This document shows positions 12,422 through 24,655 of a stretch of 64,000 nucleotides of DNA, one piece after another. The stretch spans positions 45,842,501 to 45,906,500 of the forward strand of contig CM075671.1 of the NCBI GenBank assembly GCA_037962975.1, given 5' to 3'. Origin of the DNA: Clitoria ternatea (taxonomy: Eukaryota; Streptophyta; Magnoliopsida; Fabales; Fabaceae). Position numbers and translations under genes: made by a program. How positions within the stretch are numbered: position 1 is the first letter of the stretch; every line of letters begins with the position of its first letter. The notes beneath the pieces are model-generated. The model saw only the letters and a list, made by a program, of their open reading frames with translations. It had not been told where the DNA came from and ran no database searches.

Positions 12422-14349
12422 TATATAATATGATTAAGAGCCTGTTTGTTTAAGCTATTTTCCATGAAATATCCCTTTAAATTAAATCTGAAAAATTTAA
12501 TAAGGCGAAACCACAGTTACATTTGTTAGGATCAGGAGGGCAGGTAGACCTAAGACAAATATTTCCTTTTTTTACATTCTTGTTCATCAACATTGCCAAA
12601 GTCATATGCTATCTACTATAAAATATGTCAGTCCCAAGGCCCAAAATATGTAACATATCAAAAAATAACCTCAATGCTAAAACCCATATACAAATATACT
12701 AAAAAGTAAAAACACTCAGAATTCAATTGTTCTAGTCTCTCAGTGTTAGAGATATAGTTTCATTTGTGCATTGTTTCTCATGTAAATCTGGGATGGACTT
12801 ACACAGAGGAATGTTAGAGATATAGTTAGAACTCTGTTAGAATAGAGTGGGCTCCCTGACCTTATTTCTGGTCAGTTCTGTTATAAGTCATAATAGAATT
12901 TTGTTAGCATAACCCACTCGAACCAGAAAGATGATTAAGCCATTGGATACATCTGAGTCCCAATGGTAAATATCAACGCCTAAGAAACAGAAGAGCAACT
13001 CCATTTATAATCTACATAATCATATACAACAAAGGATGAAGATCATAGTCAAGCACGTTAGCTGATATAAATGTAACCCAGAGATCAATGCAATTAATGT
13101 ACTCCCAGCCGTAAATTGTCTTAACCACCTTCTGTCCATAAAAAAGGCAAAATATATTTGTCTTAACCCACTAGAATTTCTAGGGAGGTAACCCTTACCC
13201 ACCAAATCAGATCCCAAGGGAGCAAAAATCCTGTTTAACAACCAGAATTTATGAAGTCAAAACCAACCACAAGAAACAAAAGAGACAAAGGAAGAAAATA
13301 TAATTTCCTATAAACACTAATTTTGAACTAACACAGAAGCAAATCACATATGGGAAGGAAAAAAACATAACTTTCCAAAAATACATAGCAATAGAGCAGT
13401 AAAATAAGAACTTTTTATTTTTTTGTGAGAAAAAAATGAACATAAAATAGCAGAAAATGTAAATTAAGTTAAAACCTGGTCTGAATCAGAAGGGATGTCT
13501 AGAGGGTAAGGAAATTGATTATTGTTGTTATTGTTAACTTCAGAAGCATTATCCTTAGGCTGCAGCTAAAACCTTTGACAATCCTTCAATGGAACAAGTT
13601 CCCACTTCCTACATGAATATGATTATACACATTTTACAAAAATAAGTCTTTATTTTGCTTGTGAACTCATATAAAGTGCAACCAGATTGTGAAGTGAAAG
13701 TATATACAAACAAAGAGCAGGAGAAAATACAGAATACAAATATCATTTTTATCATTGTCAAAAAGATATGTGGAATTTCTATTCTCTAGAGAAAAAACTC
13801 AGAGAAAAGAGAGACAAAAACAAACAAAATGTAGATTCATTTTAAAGTTGTAAGTCAAATTTTGATAAGAAATCAATTATATATATTCCTAACTCCTCCA
13901 CGATAGCATATCTATTTAGAGTAAATATCATAGGAACATAAAATAAGTGAGTGATATGCTTGATCAAGTGGCGTTTTCATACAAAATTAAGTTTCTATAT
14001 ATGTAACAAGAAAAAAAGAGATGGAGAAGGAAGTAACCCGATTCCTTTGGATCCACCAATGACCAAAGCTGTCATCCCCTGTAAAGACCATTTGTTATCT
14101 ATGTTTGTCTTTGTTTCGGCCATTCATTTCTGTCTGTAAAATATCTGATACTTGACATTTCTTCTAACTTCTAAGGTATCTATTTACAGGGTAAATAATG
14201 TCTTTGTTTCCCTTGCTTTTCCTGTAAAAACTAATGAATCAAAAGCAAAGAGTAGATGCAGGAGAAAAGAACTCATCCTATCTCTTCTAATGAGAATCAA
14301 ATCAAATTCAATAAATGATAGATCATATCCAGCAATAAAGAAGAAAAAA
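12266..14349. other. CACTA interior, right part; one unidentified exon-like segment
   Basis: This A+T-rich interval contains an (AT)n tract (about 12391-12416) and no long ORF. On the minus strand 13559-13476 is a neat 84-bp exon-like segment: CTGCAG acceptor, 28 open codons including EVNNNNNNQ and PLDIPSDSD, and a GTTTTA donor. I do not recognise the parent gene. The GTTAGAGATATAG repeats near 12747-12825 suggest a small transposon remnant. Confidence 0.4.
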
Positions 14350-14616
14350 ATGCTAAGCAAATTCAAAACCAAGAGCAACAGGGTGAAGGGCCTTACCTTC
14401 CACCCCAAGCGCCCATGGATCCTCGCCAGTCTCCACAGCGGGGTCATTCAGTTGTGTGACTACCGTATCGGAACTTTGACCGACCACTTCGACGAGCATG
14501 AGGGCCCCGTCTGTGACATCCACTTCCATAAATCCCAGCCCCTCTTTGTCTCTGACGGTGGCGATAACTACAAGATCAAGGTGTGGAACCACAAGCTCCA
14601 TTCCTACACACAATAG
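14350..14616 (+). pseudogene. COPA: Captured first-exon fragment of coatomer subunit alpha (COPA)
   Basis: Coatomer alpha is the WD40-repeat scaffold of the COPI coat. The 88-codon ORF matches its strongly conserved N-terminus: KSNRVKGL, FHPKRPWILASLHSGVIQL, DYR, FDEH, HFHKSQPLFVS, YKIKVWN, KLH. It ends in TAG soon after the first WD40 blade, where the real protein continues for over 1,100 residues. Substitutions at conserved places (for example W to C in IQLCDY) and an insertion in the SGGDDYK region show decay. Its G+C content is clearly higher than the surrounding CACTA sequence. The CACTA right end follows 385 bp downstream. Confidence 0.9.
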
Positions 14617-14830
14617 GCACGCACATAAGTGACGGCAACAACACGGTGGTCAGAGATGAAACTCAAAAGTAGAACAAAGAGGAAAAAAGTAGCTAGGAGG
14701 GAAGACAAAAGCTAGCCTCTTGACGATTAGGGATTTCGGAGGAGAAAGGGGGAAAGTGAAAATGGGAAGTGAAAAGCGGGGAAGGAAAAGTTAAAGGAAA
14801 AAAAGGGCTCGAGAATAGCACGTATTTTAG

Positions 14831-14986
14831 GTGGATTTAGTGGCGGTTCAAAAAAAACGCTGGCCCAACCGCCTCTATCCTTATATATTTATGGCGGTTA
14901 CAAAAAACCGCTGCTACAACCGTCGAGACATTATTAGCGGTGGCGGTTATAATAAAACCGCCACTAAATGCCCGCAGCTAAATTTC
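14831..14986. repeat. CACTA right subterminal repeats
   Basis: Repeated GGCGGTT, AACCGCC and AAACCGCTGCTA words mirror the left subterminal block in inverted orientation, just inside the right terminal CACTACAAGG (reverse complement). Confidence 0.85.
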
Positions 14987-15841
14987 CTTTTCCTTGTAGT
15001 GATTTCTCAGATACCCACTACATGCAACAGCTAGGAACTCCATTATGCTCATCTCCAAGCCCTACAAATGCAAGACTCCTTCAAGCTACTCAATGCATCA
15101 ATTACATCCATCAAAGGAAATCAATTCTTGAGTCTTGTGAGCTTTATTCTTGTATAGTTTCATTTTTCTGAAACTTAGAACTTCAACTTGTATATCCTCT
15201 CTTGTTGAGAGTTAGAATTTGAGAGAGCTTTCAATTGTACATCTACTCTATTAAGAGAGTCACTTGCTTGTAAACACTACTCCAAACACAAAGGTTTTCA
15301 CTCTAGATTGAGTGGTCACAAAGGTTGGGGTTCAACCTTTGGGTATTGAGAGTTTGAGAGATTGGGTGGGTTGCCCTTGTGCTAGTGAGGATTGAGTTCT
15401 TGAGTGTGGGACACTAGGAAGCTGCAATTGCTCATAGCTTGTAATCTCTAAACTTCAATAGTGGAAATCCTTCAAGTGGGTTGCTTGAAAGCGAGACGTA
15501 CACCGGGGTTGGTGGAACTCGTTAAATTGGTTTGCAAGCTCTTCTCCCTAACTCTTTTACATTTATATACTGCATTGAATTGAATTAAGTTGGTTGATTA
15601 GGATTTACATACTTGAGCTTGCTTGAATTAGTTAACCTTGAACATTACACACCAAGTGTTTGATAAATTGCCTTATCCATATTTGCCTCTTGTTTTGCAT
15701 TATCTTTTGCACTTTACTTGATCTTACTTTCATAATCTCTAAACTTGTGATAAAAGAATCAAGTTCAAAGGCATTTCAAGCAAAGTTTTAAAAACTCAAT
15801 TCACCCCCCCTCTTGAGTATTGAGGTCACTTGAATAACAAG

Positions 15842-15853
15842 TGGTATCAAAGC
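15842..15853 (+). other. Copia primer-binding site (initiator-Met tRNA type)
   Basis: TGGTATCAAAGC starts two bases after the 5' LTR end. It differs by one base from the common plant Copia site TGGTATCAGAGC, complementary to the 3' end of initiator methionine tRNA. Confidence 0.85.
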
Positions 15854-15895
15854 TTGACTCTTGGTAGATCAAGCTTAACAGCTTCAAGAGATAAG

Positions 15896-17479
15896 ATGGC
15901 CTCAAGTTCTCAAAACCTTTTTCCCGAAGGTGGTGCCATAAATAGACCTCCCGCTTCAAATGGGGAAAGCTATGCCTTTTGGAAGGAAAGAATGAAAATC
16001 TTTATTCAATCTATTGATTTAAGAATTTGGAATGCTATTGAAAATGGTCCTTATACACCCATGCATACTGTCAATGATAAAAATGTTGAAAAACCTATGG
16101 AAGAATGGACTAGTGATAAGGAGAAGAAAGTGCAATACGGCTATAAGGCTAAAAATCTCATCACCATGGCATTAGGTCCCGATGAATTTTTTAGAATAAT
16201 GACTTGTCAATCCGCTAAGGAAATGTGGGATACTTTACAAGTAACTCACGAAGGTACCAGTGATGTAAAAGACTTCAAGATCAGTACCTTGACTAGCCAA
16301 TATGAAAGTTTTAGAATAAATTCAAGGGAAACCATAGTAGAAATGCAAAAGAGATTCACTCTTATAATTAATCATCTCATTACTCTTGGTAAAGTATACA
16401 CTAACAAAGAACTTGTGCACAAAGTCTTGAAAAGTCTTAGCAGGGAATGGCAACCGCTCGTCACCGCCATCAAACAATCCCCAAGTATCAATGAAATGTC
16501 ACTTGCCACACTCTTCGAAAAACTACAAGAGCAAGAGCAAGAACTAAGAGTTTTGAAGCAAGCAGAGGAAGAAGAAAAATCCTCCAAGAAGAAAGGCTTA
16601 GCTCTCAAGGCCACCGCTACACATGAAGAAGAATCATGTAGTGACCTTGACGAAGAAGAAGAATTTGGTTTGTTTGTGAAGAGGTTTGGAAAGTTCATGA
16701 AAAACAAAAGATTCCAAAAGAACTTCAAGCTCCAAGGTAAGAAACCAATTTCTAATGAATCCTCTTCTTCACCAAATTGTTTTGAATGTGGAAAAGAAGG
16801 GCACTTCAAAGTAGATTGCCCAAATCTAAAGAAAAAGAATAAGGAGAAAAGAGGAAGAAGAAGAGCTTACATCGCTTGGGATGAAAACGATGTAAGTAGC
16901 TCCGATGAGTCCGAAAACGAAGAAGCGAATCTTTGTTTAATAGAAAATCACCAAGAAGAAGATAATGAGGTAAGTCTTCTTCATTTAGATAAGAATGAAT
17001 TACTAGATGCTTTTGAAGAGTTATATGATAAATTTATCAAGCTTTCTAGTAAATACAAATTGTTGAGAAAAACCATCGACACTTTTGAAAATGATCTCAT
17101 AGAAGTTTGTAAAGAAAATAAATGTTTGAAAGATGAATTAGAAAATGTTCAAGCATGCCCTAGGACCAAACCATGTGAATTTGTAAAGAAGTGTGATATT
17201 CTTGAAACCAAGGTTGTAGACTTAAATAGGACACTAGAAAAGTTCACTAATGGTAGAGAAAATTTAAATATATTACTTGGAAACCAAAGATGCATGTTTG
17301 ATAAAACCGGTTTAGGATACAACTCTACCAAGAAAGAAAAACACTATAAAAACTTTTTTATGTCACCTATGAAATTATCTTCACCTTTTATGAAATGCAA
17401 TCATTGTGGTTTCAAAGGTTATAGCTCATCAAATTGCAATGTTAGAAAATTAGGGCCAAAGGTCATAAGAAAGGTGTGG
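15896..17479 (+). pseudogene. Copia gag (capsid-nucleocapsid), cut by the Tat insertion
   Basis: This is the particle protein that packages the element RNA. The start MASSSQNLFPEGG at 15896 was chosen because upstream codons run into the primer-binding site and LTR. An N-terminal UBN2/DUF4219-type gag region (YAFWKERMKIFI ... EMWDTLQVTHEG) is followed by the CCHC zinc knuckle CFECGKEGHFKVDC near 16780, a charged stretch, and a second CxxC-containing tail near 17397. The frame is open for 528 codons until the Tat LTR starts at 17480. The remaining codons resume after 34396, beginning VPKGTLPQ. Confidence 0.9.
17475..17479. repeat. Target-site duplication (TGTGG) left of the Tat element
   Basis: TGTGG precedes the Tat 5' LTR (TGATCCGG) and is repeated at 34392-34396 after the 3' LTR end GATCA. 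Removing the element and one copy rejoins the Copia gag sequence. Confidence 0.92.
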
Positions 17480-18226
17480 TGATCCGGTCTCGATACCGGT
17501 ATCCGTTCTATAAGACATATTTCAACGTCTTTGATAGTTTGCCAACGTGTAACCAGTGTCATCAGTATACATCCGGACTCTAATTCCGTATCAGGCGTTC
17601 TCCCTATACCGGTTGTCCAGGATAATGCCATGCACATCAGATAATATACATGTCACCATACATAAGACAAAGGGCATTGCAACAAGAACAAGGATAAAGA
17701 TTCCATTCCCACACTACGAGCCAAAATCTGCTCATGGGAATGATCAACTTGTCCCCTAAATCCAGCCCATACTCCCTACGCTCAATATAAAATAGCCACT
17801 TGATTCAATCATACTGGCAAGTGCATAATAAAATAATAATTTATAATATTATTGGAGGTTAGTGGTTCCCCACTAACGAGTCCTCGTATATCGAGCCAAT
17901 CAGGTATAAGAACTCTCTTCATCAATGGAGAGAGGGATCTTCGGCTTTTTTTCAACTTATAATTACTCTCTAAAAACATTCCTCACTAGGAATACGATTA
18001 CTGACTTGAGCGTCGGAGAATCTTCGTAGGTGACACCACCTTTCGCCCACATCAACGCGTGAGCACGGTGTGAAGGACCTCTAGGACGCCCAGACCACTC
18101 TCTTCATATAGAGACATCGGATACATAGACCGGATACTCACATAACCGGTCTTTAGAGACGTAATCATCTTACTATTTGTGACTGGCCCAATACCGGATC
18201 TCTTGACCCCGGATCAGGACAGATCA
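17480..18226 (+). repeat. Tat 5' LTR
   Basis: It begins TGATCCGGTCTCGATACCGG and ends GGACAGATCA. The length is 747 bp, identical to the 3' LTR. Confidence 0.93.
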
Positions 18227-18245
18227 TTGGCACGCCCAGTGGGAC
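18227..18245 (+). other. Tat primer-binding region
   Basis: TTGGCACGCCCAGTGGGAC directly follows the LTR end, the expected position of the primer-binding site. It resembles the TTGGCGCCCACxGTGGGGC form of Tat elements with changes. I do not assign the tRNA. Confidence 0.6.
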
Positions 18246-18289
18246 GCGATAAAGTTATTCCCATTTCTACGAAAGAACAGTGATTATCC

Positions 18290-21200
18290 ATGGAAGGCGA
18301 AGCACATGATTTTGTGGAAAATCAACCTGAAGGTAGAACCAACACAAACGCCTTCAGAAAGCTTAATTTTGAATCTCAAGGGGGCAGCTCAAAGAAGATG
18401 GCACCAGTGTCTAGCCCCGATCCTCGTGATAAGTTGATCAGTCAACTCCAAAAAGAACTCGCAGAATTGCGAAGAGAAAGAAGACAGAGTGAGGACAAGG
18501 AGTCATTTTACATAAGAGACACTCCCTAAACAGCTGAGGGAGAAAAATCCACAACCTCCAATACTCAAACATCCCCACATTTGAGGGGAGAGAACAGACC
18601 CACGATTCTGATGATAGAGCTGTTAAAGGGAGGAGGGAGCTGATGACAGCATCCCCGGTAACTTACAAGCTCAAAGTTCCTTTTTCAAGGAGGCTTATGG
18701 GCATACACATCCCTAAGCATTTGCAAACCACTCAGCCACTCTCCATTGGAAAATACAATGGTGAAACCGATCCTACTAAGCATCTTGATGCTTATGTATT
18801 TGAAGCCATGTACTTAGGGGCTAATGAAGATGTTATGTGTCGGATGTTCCCACGAACATTATCAGAAGAGGCCCTCGGCTAGTTTAAAGGTTTACCTTTA
18901 GGGTCAATAGACTCCTGGGCTGAAATGGCAGCTGTCTTTGAAACTCATTTTGTAATTTCTAGAGATGTTCCCAGGACATCTCATACTTTAGCCCAAATCA
19001 AATAGGGCGAAAGCGAAACTTTAAAGGATTTCCTGAAGAGGTTTTACAAGGAAGCATCTCTGGTTCCTAACCTCACAGAGTCCATTAAGCTGCATATTGT
19101 TATCGAGGCGTTGCAGCCAGGATCAGCCTTCGCCCTCTCATTAGCAAAAAGCCTGCCTACAACATTTGAGGAGTTTAGGGAGAAAGCCTCAAAATATGTA
19201 GGTATAGAAATGCACTTAGAGGCTATGGCTGCGAAGAAAAAACCACCAGCACCATCTTTACAACCGCGGAGAGATAAGGAGAAGATGAGGTTAGAACTGG
19301 AGAGGTCGTTCAACAACCCCAAAGTTAACAACTCCTCTCCTCAACTTCGAGAGAGACGTGTTAATTCCTTTAGCCATTATGCACCTTTGACAGCCAGGCC
19401 ATCTCAGATTTTGAGAGAGGTAGGATGGCCAGCATTCAGTATTTATGGCATTAGGAGACCGGCCCCTGTGAAAAGACCAGGGAATCCTCGTAAGTACTGC
19501 GATTTTCATGAACAGACAGGTCATTCCACTGATGAATGCCAAGCTCTAAAAAACACAGTCGAAACGTTAATTAGAGAAGGCAAACTAAAGCAATACTTGT
19601 TCAAAGAAAAATCCTTTGACAGGGTAGACCGGAATGAGAAAAGAGAAAGAGATCCAGACGACGGGGATGATAATAGCCGTAATCCGGTTAGGAAGTTCTC
19701 TGCTGCAGAGAAACAAAAAGGTGCAATGACTGATGACATAGCACATAGAGATGACATGCCTCAGCAACAGCGTCAAGGCCGGCGTGAAGTCATTGATATG
19801 ATCACTGGAGGGTTCGCTAGGGGAGGAGCTTCAATTACAACCCGTAAGAATCATCATAGAATGATTCTGTCTGTACAAGGAAAACATAGAGACAATCGTC
19901 CTTACAGAGGAGGGGTTGAAGCTCCAGTAATTTCATTCTCAGATGAGGATTTTGGTCCTACCGTTCCAGGTGGAGACGATGCTGTAGTCATTGTTGCAGT
20001 GATAGCCAACAAAGACGTCCGAAGAATCCTTGTCGACCAGGGAAGTTCCTGTGATGTTATTTTTTATAATTGCTTTAAAAGAATGGGTTTTAATGACTCA
20101 GACTTACAGCCTTACACACAGGAACTAACAGCTTTTAATGGTGCAAAGCAACCAACAAAACGGTACCTTGACACCCTTATCTCCTTTGAAGGTGAACCAG
20201 GGGCCAGAACGGTTAAATCCAGGGTGCTGGTAATTGACGTTGAATCACCATTCAACGGCATCGTAGGCCGCCCCACCTTGAATGCTATGGAGGCAATCGT
20301 GTCAACTCCACACCTCCTTATCAAGTTTATCGATAAGGACAATGCTGTTTCTTCCATCCGAGGTGACCAAGAGATGGCCAGGTACTGTTACAACCTGAGC
20401 CTAAATATGACAAAGTTGGAGGCATCCAATAAAAAGAGGAAGCTCAATGATTGTGGAGCAGCTGCTGGTTCTGTGAGCCTTGTCGATTTGGACCCTAGGG
20501 CGGAGTTGAACATTGATCCGTCCAACCCATCAAAACCCACGCCAGATGGAAGTTCCAGGGATATCGTATTGGGAGATTCTCTAGAAAAGGCCACCCATAT
20601 TAATGACAAGCTAGAAACCGAAATGGAGCAGCGACTGCTGATGCTTCTACAGGAGTTTAAAGACCTTTTCGCATGGACAGCAGCAGATATGCCTGGTATG
20701 GATCCGAACTTCTGTTGTCACAAGCTAGCTGTTTATCCGGAGACGAGGCCGGTTGCCCAAAAAAAATAAAGACTGGGCCCAGAAAAACAGAAAGCTACTT
20801 GTGAGCAGACAGAAGAATTACTGAAGGCCGGATTTATTAAAGAGGTCTGTTATTCCTCGTGGCTTTCCAACGTCGTCATGGTTCAGAAATCCAATGGAAA
20901 ATGGAGAATGTGCACTGACTATGTGGACCTCAACCGTTGTTGTCCTAAAGACCCGTATCCTCTCCCTAATATAGATCGGATGGTGGATGATTCATCTGGA
21001 TACCAGTATTTGAGTTTCATGGATGCGTACTCAGGGTATAGCCAGATTCCGATGTGGGAGGAGGATCAGGAGAAAACAGCTTTCATCAATGATCGTGGTG
21101 TCTTTTGCTACACTGTTATGCCCTTCGGCCTGAAGAACACTGGGGCCACATACCAGCGTATGACTAACAAGGTTTTCGAAGGCTGACACACCCAAATAGT

Positions 21201-23757
21201 CGAGGTGTACATTGATGATATTGTCGCCAAGACCTCTGTAGGAGGTGATCACATAGAGGACCTGCGTCAAGTTTTCTTACGTCTGAGGCACTACAACATG
21301 AGGTTGAACCCCTTGAAATGCACTTTTGCAGTCCCAGCTGGGAAATTTTTGGGTTTCATGTTGACACAGCGCGAGATTGAAGCTAATCCAGGAAAGTGCC
21401 AAACGATTCTCAACATGCAGAGTCTGAAAAATCTGAGGGAAATCCAATCCCTGAATGGTAAAGTAGCAGCTTTAGCACGGTTTATGCCAAAAATGGCTCA
21501 CAGGTCACTTCCTATGTATAAAGTGCTAAAAAAGTCCAAGAAATTTGAGTGGGGACAGGAACAAGAACAAGCATTTCAAGAGCTTAAGGAGGTGTTGTCC
21601 AAACCTCCTATTCTAATGAAACCTGACCCCGGAGACACGCTCATCTTATACTTGGCTATTTCAGATGAAGCTTTGGGCGTAGCCTTAGTAAAAGAAACTC
21701 CTGATGGACAGAGGCCGGTATACTTCACCAGCAAAACATTACAAGGCGTTGAGGTCCGGTATCAAAAAATTGAAAAGGCCGCTCTCGCTGTTGTTTGGGC
21801 CTCTCGACGGTTACGTCCATATTTTCACGCTTATCTAATCATGGTAAGGACGGATCTACCACTCCACTCTGTATTAATCAAACCTGACCTCGCTAGTAGG
21901 ATGATCAAATGGTCCATTGAACTCTCAGAGTTTGATATATCTTATGAACCTCAAGGCGCTATCAAGGCTCAGGTGTTGGCTGATTTTATTGTAGAAATGA
22001 CAGGGACAGATCCTACTACACCTCGTGTTCATTGGACTATCTATGTTGATGGGTCATCAAATCAAAGGGGCTCTAGAGCAGGTGTAGTTCTTGAAAGTGA
22101 TGACGGTGTACACATAGAGATCTCCCTTCATTTTAATTTCAAAACTTCCAACAACCAAGCTGAATACGAAGCCTGTTTGGCTGGGCTTCGAGCTGCGATT
22201 GACATCGGAGCTTCTGAGGTGACGCTCTGTAGTGATTCACAACTTGTGATTTCACAGATCTTGGGAGATTATCAAGCTCGTGAGCCTCAACTCCAATTAT
22301 ATTTGAACTGTGTCAAGGAGTTGAGAGAAAAATTCTCAAAAATGGAATTTAAACATGTTCCACGCAAAGAGAATACCAGAGCGGATATACTTTCCAGATT
22401 GGCAAGCACCAAACGGCCAGGCAGCACCACAACATTGGTCCAGAGCACACTGACGTCACCCAGCATTCCTCTTTTCCCCTCTCTAAATGCCATAATGACC
22501 AATTCCCTTTACGGTGACACATGGATGGCCCCCTACATCCGTTATTTGGCTGATGGGCAATTGCCTACAGATGAGAAGGAAAAGAAAAGGATAAGGAGGG
22601 AATTGTCATACTTCACTATGATTGATGGTAACCTTTACAGAAGGGCACTCTCTATACCTTACTTAATTTGTCTGAGAGAGAATGAGGTACAAGGAGTAAT
22701 GGAGGAAGTGCATGAAGGACAATGTGGACACCACGCCGGAGGAAGAAGTTTGATGAGAAAAATCCTCAGAGCAGGATATTGGTGGCCGACGATGAAGTAG
22801 GATTCCATTGACTTTGTCAAGAAATGCGACGCCTGCCAAAAATTCTTTAATCTTCACCACACACCGGTGGAAGAACTCTTCACATCCACTGTTCCATGGC
22901 CGTTCTACCAATGGGTATTAGATATTTTGGGCCCTTTTCCAACTGCTCCTGGGGGCATCAAATATCTCATTGTAGGGGTCGATTATTTCACCAAGTGGAT
23001 TGAAACAGAGCCGGTGGTGCACATTACTTCAGCCCGAACTCGTCGTTTTATGTATGAAAATATTATAACACGATTCGGAGTCCTAGTGCGGATCGTCACA
23101 GACAATGGGACCCAATTCACGGACAGGAAGTTTACAGATTTACTCGAGGGGTTGGGAATAACCCAGATATTTTTCTTCGTCGAACATCCCCAAACCAACG
23201 GCCAAGCTAAAGTGGCCAATAGAGAGGTGTTGAAAGGATTGAAAAAACGTCTTGGGGAAGCCAAGGGAGGATGGACAGACCGGTTGTGCCACGTCCTTTG
23301 GGCATATCAGACAACGCCTCATTCTTCCACCAACGAATCCCTGTATCACCTGACCTACGGGGTGGAAGCAATGGTACCTGTGGAATTGCAAATTGCTTCT
23401 ACGAGGGTCAAGTACTTCTCTGAGGAAAGCAATGATGCTAACTTGGCATCAGAAATGGATTTCATACAAGAGCTCAGAGAGGATGCATTCATTAGAGATC
23501 AGGCCATCAAAGCCAAAGTCGCCCTTCGATACAACAAACGAGTCTGATCCAGGATTTTCAACATTGGGGATTTGGTTTTGAGGAAAGCAAGTGTGGGGAA
23601 CAAATTCGCTCATCAAGGCAAATTAGCCCCGAACTGGGAAGGCCCATACAGGGTATCCGAGGTCGCCGGAAAAGGCTCTTACCACCTTGAAAACCTTGAT
23701 GGCACACCAATCCGAAACAAATGGAATACCCAAAACTTATGCATTTATTATAGCTAG
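18290..23757 (+). pseudogene. Tat gag-pol (gag, protease, RT, RNase H, archaeal-type RNase H, integrase), defective
   Basis: The gag core is at about 18640-19100 (KYNGETDPTKHLDAY, FETHF), followed by protease (LVDQGSS near 20030), RT (YVDLN, FMDAYSGYSQI, then YIDD near 21208), RNase H (about 21640-21900), and archaeal-type RNase H (YVDGSSNQRG ... NNQAEYEA ... SDSQLV ... ENTRAD, 22030-22400). Integrase runs from its HHCC finger near 22715 to the D-D-E core (DILGPF, TDNGTQF, ANREVL), and the ORF ends at 23757. From 18643 one frame runs to the end but is stopped at 18880 (TAG), 19003 (TAG), 20767 (TAA), 21184 (TGA), 22798 (TAG) and 23545 (TGA). The first 80 codons are in another frame. Several stops fit TGG to TAG, CAG to TAG or CGA to TGA. 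Confidence 0.92.
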
Positions 23758-24132
23758 CTGTTGAAGCGACATGCACTCTGTTCTCCTCATCTGAGATTGT
23801 TCAATGGAGAATTCATTATATCATGATCCCAGCTACGCTTTTATTGTAATTCTTATTTTTGTTGAATAAGAATCTCATACACCAACTTAACTCTTTCGAG
23901 TTTTTCTTTATGCTGTGATTTTCAGTCTTTCCAGCATACACAAATATATTCAGGACGGATGATCTCAACTACCTATTCTGTAGTTGACGATGTAACTCCT
24001 CGAATATGTGTGAATAATCGAAGACCTGGGTACAGTAGGATTGGTCCTCCTGCAAAGACCATACCGAATCCCAGGAAAAGGGCGCAGTAGGATCAGACCT
24101 TTCCATAAGGCTGTACCGAACCCCATTCGAAG

Positions 24133-24655
24133 GCCCAGATTGTAGGATTAAACCGAACTCTGGGTATGGTTAGTAAGTTTGGCTGAACACCGTTGAAGGC
24201 TCGGATTGTAGGATTAAACCGAACTCCGAGTACGACTAGTAGGTTTCGCCGAACGTTGGTGAAGACTTGGGCGCAGTAAGCTGGTTTTTCTTCAAGACCA
24301 CATTGAACCCCAAGTAACGGGTGCAGTAGGTTCAGGATTAGCCCTGATCTGAACCCCGTGTTGAAGGCTCAGATTGTAGGATTAAACCGAACTCTGAGTA
24401 CGACTAGTAGGTTTGGCCGAATGTCAGTGAAGACTTGGGCACAGTAAGCTGGTTCTTCTTCAAGACCACGCTGAACCCCGAGTAACGGGCGCAGTAGGTT
24501 CAGGATTAGCCCTGATCTGAACCCCGTGTTGAAGGCTTGGATTGTAGGATTAAACCGAACTCCGAGTACGACTAGTAGGTTTGGCCGAACGTCCGTGAAG
24601 GCTTGGGCGCAGTAAGCTGGTTCTTCTTTAAGGCCACGTTGAACCCCGAGTAGAT
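24133..24655. repeat. 168-bp tandem repeat in the Tat spacer
   Basis: The word GAAGGC(T/C)(C/T)(G/A)GATTGTAGG recurs at 24195, 24363 and 24531, a period of exactly 168 bp, with near-identical sequence between (GGATTAAACCGAACTC, GACTAGTAGGTTTGGCCGAA, CTGGTTCTTCTTCAAGACCA). The third copy is partial. A shorter 62-bp related unit (24133-24194) precedes them. Confidence 0.9.

Larger units (their letters stand above)
8593..15001. mobile_element. Non-autonomous CACTA (En/Spm-type) transposon carrying host gene fragments
   Basis: The left end is CACTACAACAAAA and the right end, reverse-complemented, is CACTACAAGGAAA, giving inverted termini that match at 11 of 13 positions. ATT flanks both sides (8590-8592 and 15002-15004). 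The Copia 3' LTR has the uninterrupted site CACCATTTCTCAG near 40441-40453, proving the insertion. Both ends carry GC-rich subterminal repeats built on GGCGGTT/AACCGCC, typical of CACTA elements. No TNP2-like transposase is recognisable in the 6409 bp. Inside are fragments of NBP35 and SPK1 (minus strand) and COPA (plus strand) plus at least two unidentified exon-like segments. Confidence 0.92.
7987..15839 (+). repeat. Copia 5' LTR, interrupted by the CACTA element
   Basis: LTR sequence occupies 7987-8592 and 15005-15839, about 1441 bp without the insertion and its ATT duplicate. It begins TGTGTTTGAATATGATTAC and ends ACTTGAATAACA, matching the 3' LTR at 39844-41281 almost throughout. Its first half carries an array of TAATCGATTA-like motifs. 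Confidence 0.93.

Noticed and set aside
16372..16809. 145-codon ORF antisense to Copia gag
   Set aside because: It is a Ser/Phe-rich shadow of the Glu/Lys-rich gag coding strand.
22663..22911. Short ORF antisense to the Tat integrase region
   Set aside because: It is a shadow frame of conserved integrase codons. Only the two large 3' ORFs show real antisense gene features.
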